A stretch of 8,051 nt of DNA, taken from positions 1 to 8,051 of the forward strand of contig CANJEF010000047.1 of the NCBI GenBank assembly GCA_947472965.1. Direction: 5' to 3'. Source of the DNA: Sphingobacteriales bacterium. GTDB taxonomy: Bacteria; Bacteroidota; Bacteroidia; Chitinophagales; Chitinophagaceae. A program made the translations under genes and the position numbers. Shown in pieces: positions 7,288 to 8,051 of this stretch (positions are counted from its first letter, which is position 1; each line of letters starts with the position of its first letter). The notes beneath the pieces are model-generated. The model did no database searches, was not told where the DNA came from, and worked only from the letters and a program-made list of their open reading frames with translations.

Positions 7288-7554
7288 ATGGAAGAGATGA
7301 TTCCGAATGAAGGTTTTCCTATTGAAGCGAAATGTGAGCCGGCTTGTGTAAATGTTGAGGCGGGTAAAACCTATGCATGGTGCACCTGTGGCTTGAGTGA
7401 AAAGCAGCCATTTTGCGATGGCAAGCATAAAAAAATTGAGGGCACACCCTATGCAAGCTTAAAAGTGACTTTCGAAAAGACTGAAGAAGCATGGCTTTGC
7501 CAGTGTAAGAAAACCAAGAATCCTCCATATTGTGATGGGAGCCACCGTGGTTAA
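7288..7554 (+). CDS. Tandem CDGSH iron-sulfur protein (mitoNEET/CISD3-like)
   Basis: An 88-residue protein with two CDGSH zinc-finger-like motifs. The first is C32-T-C34...C43-D-G-K-H47 and the second C71-Q-C73...C82-D-G-S-H86. Each keeps the three cysteines and one histidine that bind a [2Fe-2S] cluster in mitoNEET-type proteins, so the protein can be expected to hold two clusters in one chain, as in CISD3/MiNT and many bacterial members. Known roles are electron or cluster transfer; the partner here is unknown. There is no signal peptide or membrane segment, so it is probably cytosolic. Two further cysteines, C16 and C20 (CEPAC), precede the first motif and are not part of the standard ligand set. 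The ATG lies one base after the meaB TAA, and the next gene starts 29 nt after its stop, which suggests an operon. Confidence 0.93.
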   Translation: MEEMIPNEGFPIEAKCEPACVNVEAGKTYAWCTCGLSEKQPFCDGKHKKIEGTPYASLKVTFEKTEEAWLCQCKKTKNPPYCDGSHRG

Positions 7555-7583
7555 TATGCTTGTTTGCAATTCAATCTGATTTG

Positions 7584-8051
7584 ATGAGGTTAAGAGACCG
7601 AACATTGTACGCTCTATTGTATGGTATCTCCCTGTTGCCACTTTGGTTTTTATACCTGATTGGTGACATGCTTTTATTTATTGTTTTTCATTTTGTTGGA
7701 TATCGAAAAAAAGTTGTTCTCTCTAACTTGGCAATTGCTTTTCCAGACAAAACAGAAAAGGAAAAACTGCAAATTGCAAAACGGTTTTATCGAAATTTCA
7801 CAGATACCCTAATGGAGTCTGTCAAACTATTCAGCGCAGGTGAAGAGTTGATCAAAAAAATGTTTGTAGGCAATGTTGATGGTTTGAATGCGCTGGCTGA
7901 AAAGGGGAAAAATATCCAGATTCATGCCATGCATAATTTCAATTGGGAAATTGTTAATTTGGGTGTTTCTCGTTTGTTAAAAAAAACTTTTTTGGCTGTA
8001 TACCAACCAATAGCGAATAAATTTTTTGATGGCATTTTTGGAAAGATACGG
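7584..8051 (+). CDS. LpxL/HtrB-type lysophospholipid (lipid A) acyltransferase, C-terminus missing
   Basis: The 156 visible residues are the N-terminal half of a protein that usually has about 290. The start is MRLRDRTLYALLYG, followed by a hydrophobic membrane segment (about 9-37) and the family phrase GYRKKVVLSNLAIAFPDKTE (39-58). The catalytic HX4(D/E) motif is H117-N-F-N-W-E122, with Glu at the last position. These enzymes transfer acyl chains to lipid A precursors at the inner face of the cytoplasmic membrane; some Bacteroidota homologues act on other lipids, so the substrate is not certain. The ATG at 7584 gives a continuous frame to the window edge, whereas an ATG at 7556 hits a stop after seven codons. 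It lies 29 nt after the CDGSH gene and is probably co-transcribed with it and meaB. Confidence 0.87.
   Translation, partial: MRLRDRTLYALLYGISLLPLWFLYLIGDMLLFIVFHFVGYRKKVVLSNLAIAFPDKTEKEKLQIAKRFYRNFTDTLMESVKLFSAGEELIKKMFVGNVDGLNALAEKGKNIQIHAMHNFNWEIVNLGVSRLLKKTFLAVYQPIANKFFDGIFGKIR

Noticed and set aside
1..8051. Search for CRISPR arrays, tRNA or rRNA genes, insertion sequences, attachment sites and defence systems
   Set aside because: No spaced direct repeats, cloverleaf-like segments, transposase or integrase motifs, or defence-type domains were seen. Almost all of the window is explained by nine ordinary genes.

Overview
The window looks like chromosomal DNA from a member of the Bacteroidota, roughly 40% GC. 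Three things support this: a lipoprotein LptC encoded next to an outer-membrane barrel that begins with an NSPYSRYGLGD segment and to a type III pantothenate kinase; starts without a clear Shine-Dalgarno sequence; and one promoter candidate of the Bacteroidota TTTG / TAnnTTTG type. The order within the phylum cannot be fixed from this sequence, although the kinase and barrel sequences would suit a Cytophagales- or Chitinophagales-like lineage.

Layout. (1) Positions 1-2047, plus strand: the C-terminal 681 residues of a large Asp-box (BNR/VPS10-like) beta-propeller protein, cut at its N-terminus by the window edge. (2) A perfect 17-bp hairpin at 2057-2097 closes this gene and the convergent minus-strand gene cluster. 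(3) Positions 2096-6239, minus strand, in transcription order: a stand-alone Lon N-terminal-domain protein, CoaX, an outer-membrane barrel whose start lies inside the end of coaX, the lipoprotein LptC, and an HSDL2-like short-chain dehydrogenase. The gaps are short (57, -26, 14 and 73 nt), so this is probably one operon ending at the shared hairpin. (4) A 138-bp divergent intergenic region, 6240-6377, with a promoter candidate and two inverted repeats. (5) Positions 6378-8051, plus strand: MeaB GTPase, a tandem CDGSH iron-sulfur protein starting one base after the meaB stop, and the N-terminal half of a LpxL-type acyltransferase running off the window.

Functionally the minus-strand cluster mixes CoA biosynthesis, envelope biogenesis (LPS transport and an OM protein) and a proteostasis-type domain. 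The plus-strand cluster pairs a B12-mutase chaperone with an Fe-S protein and a membrane-lipid acyltransferase. All nine genes belong to recognisable families and I see no phage, IS, CRISPR, tRNA or rRNA. I do not see an undescribed system. The points most worth a second look are the loss of the usual acidic residue in the CoaX DxGT motif, the coaX/OMP gene overlap, and the regulatory structure of the divergent region.
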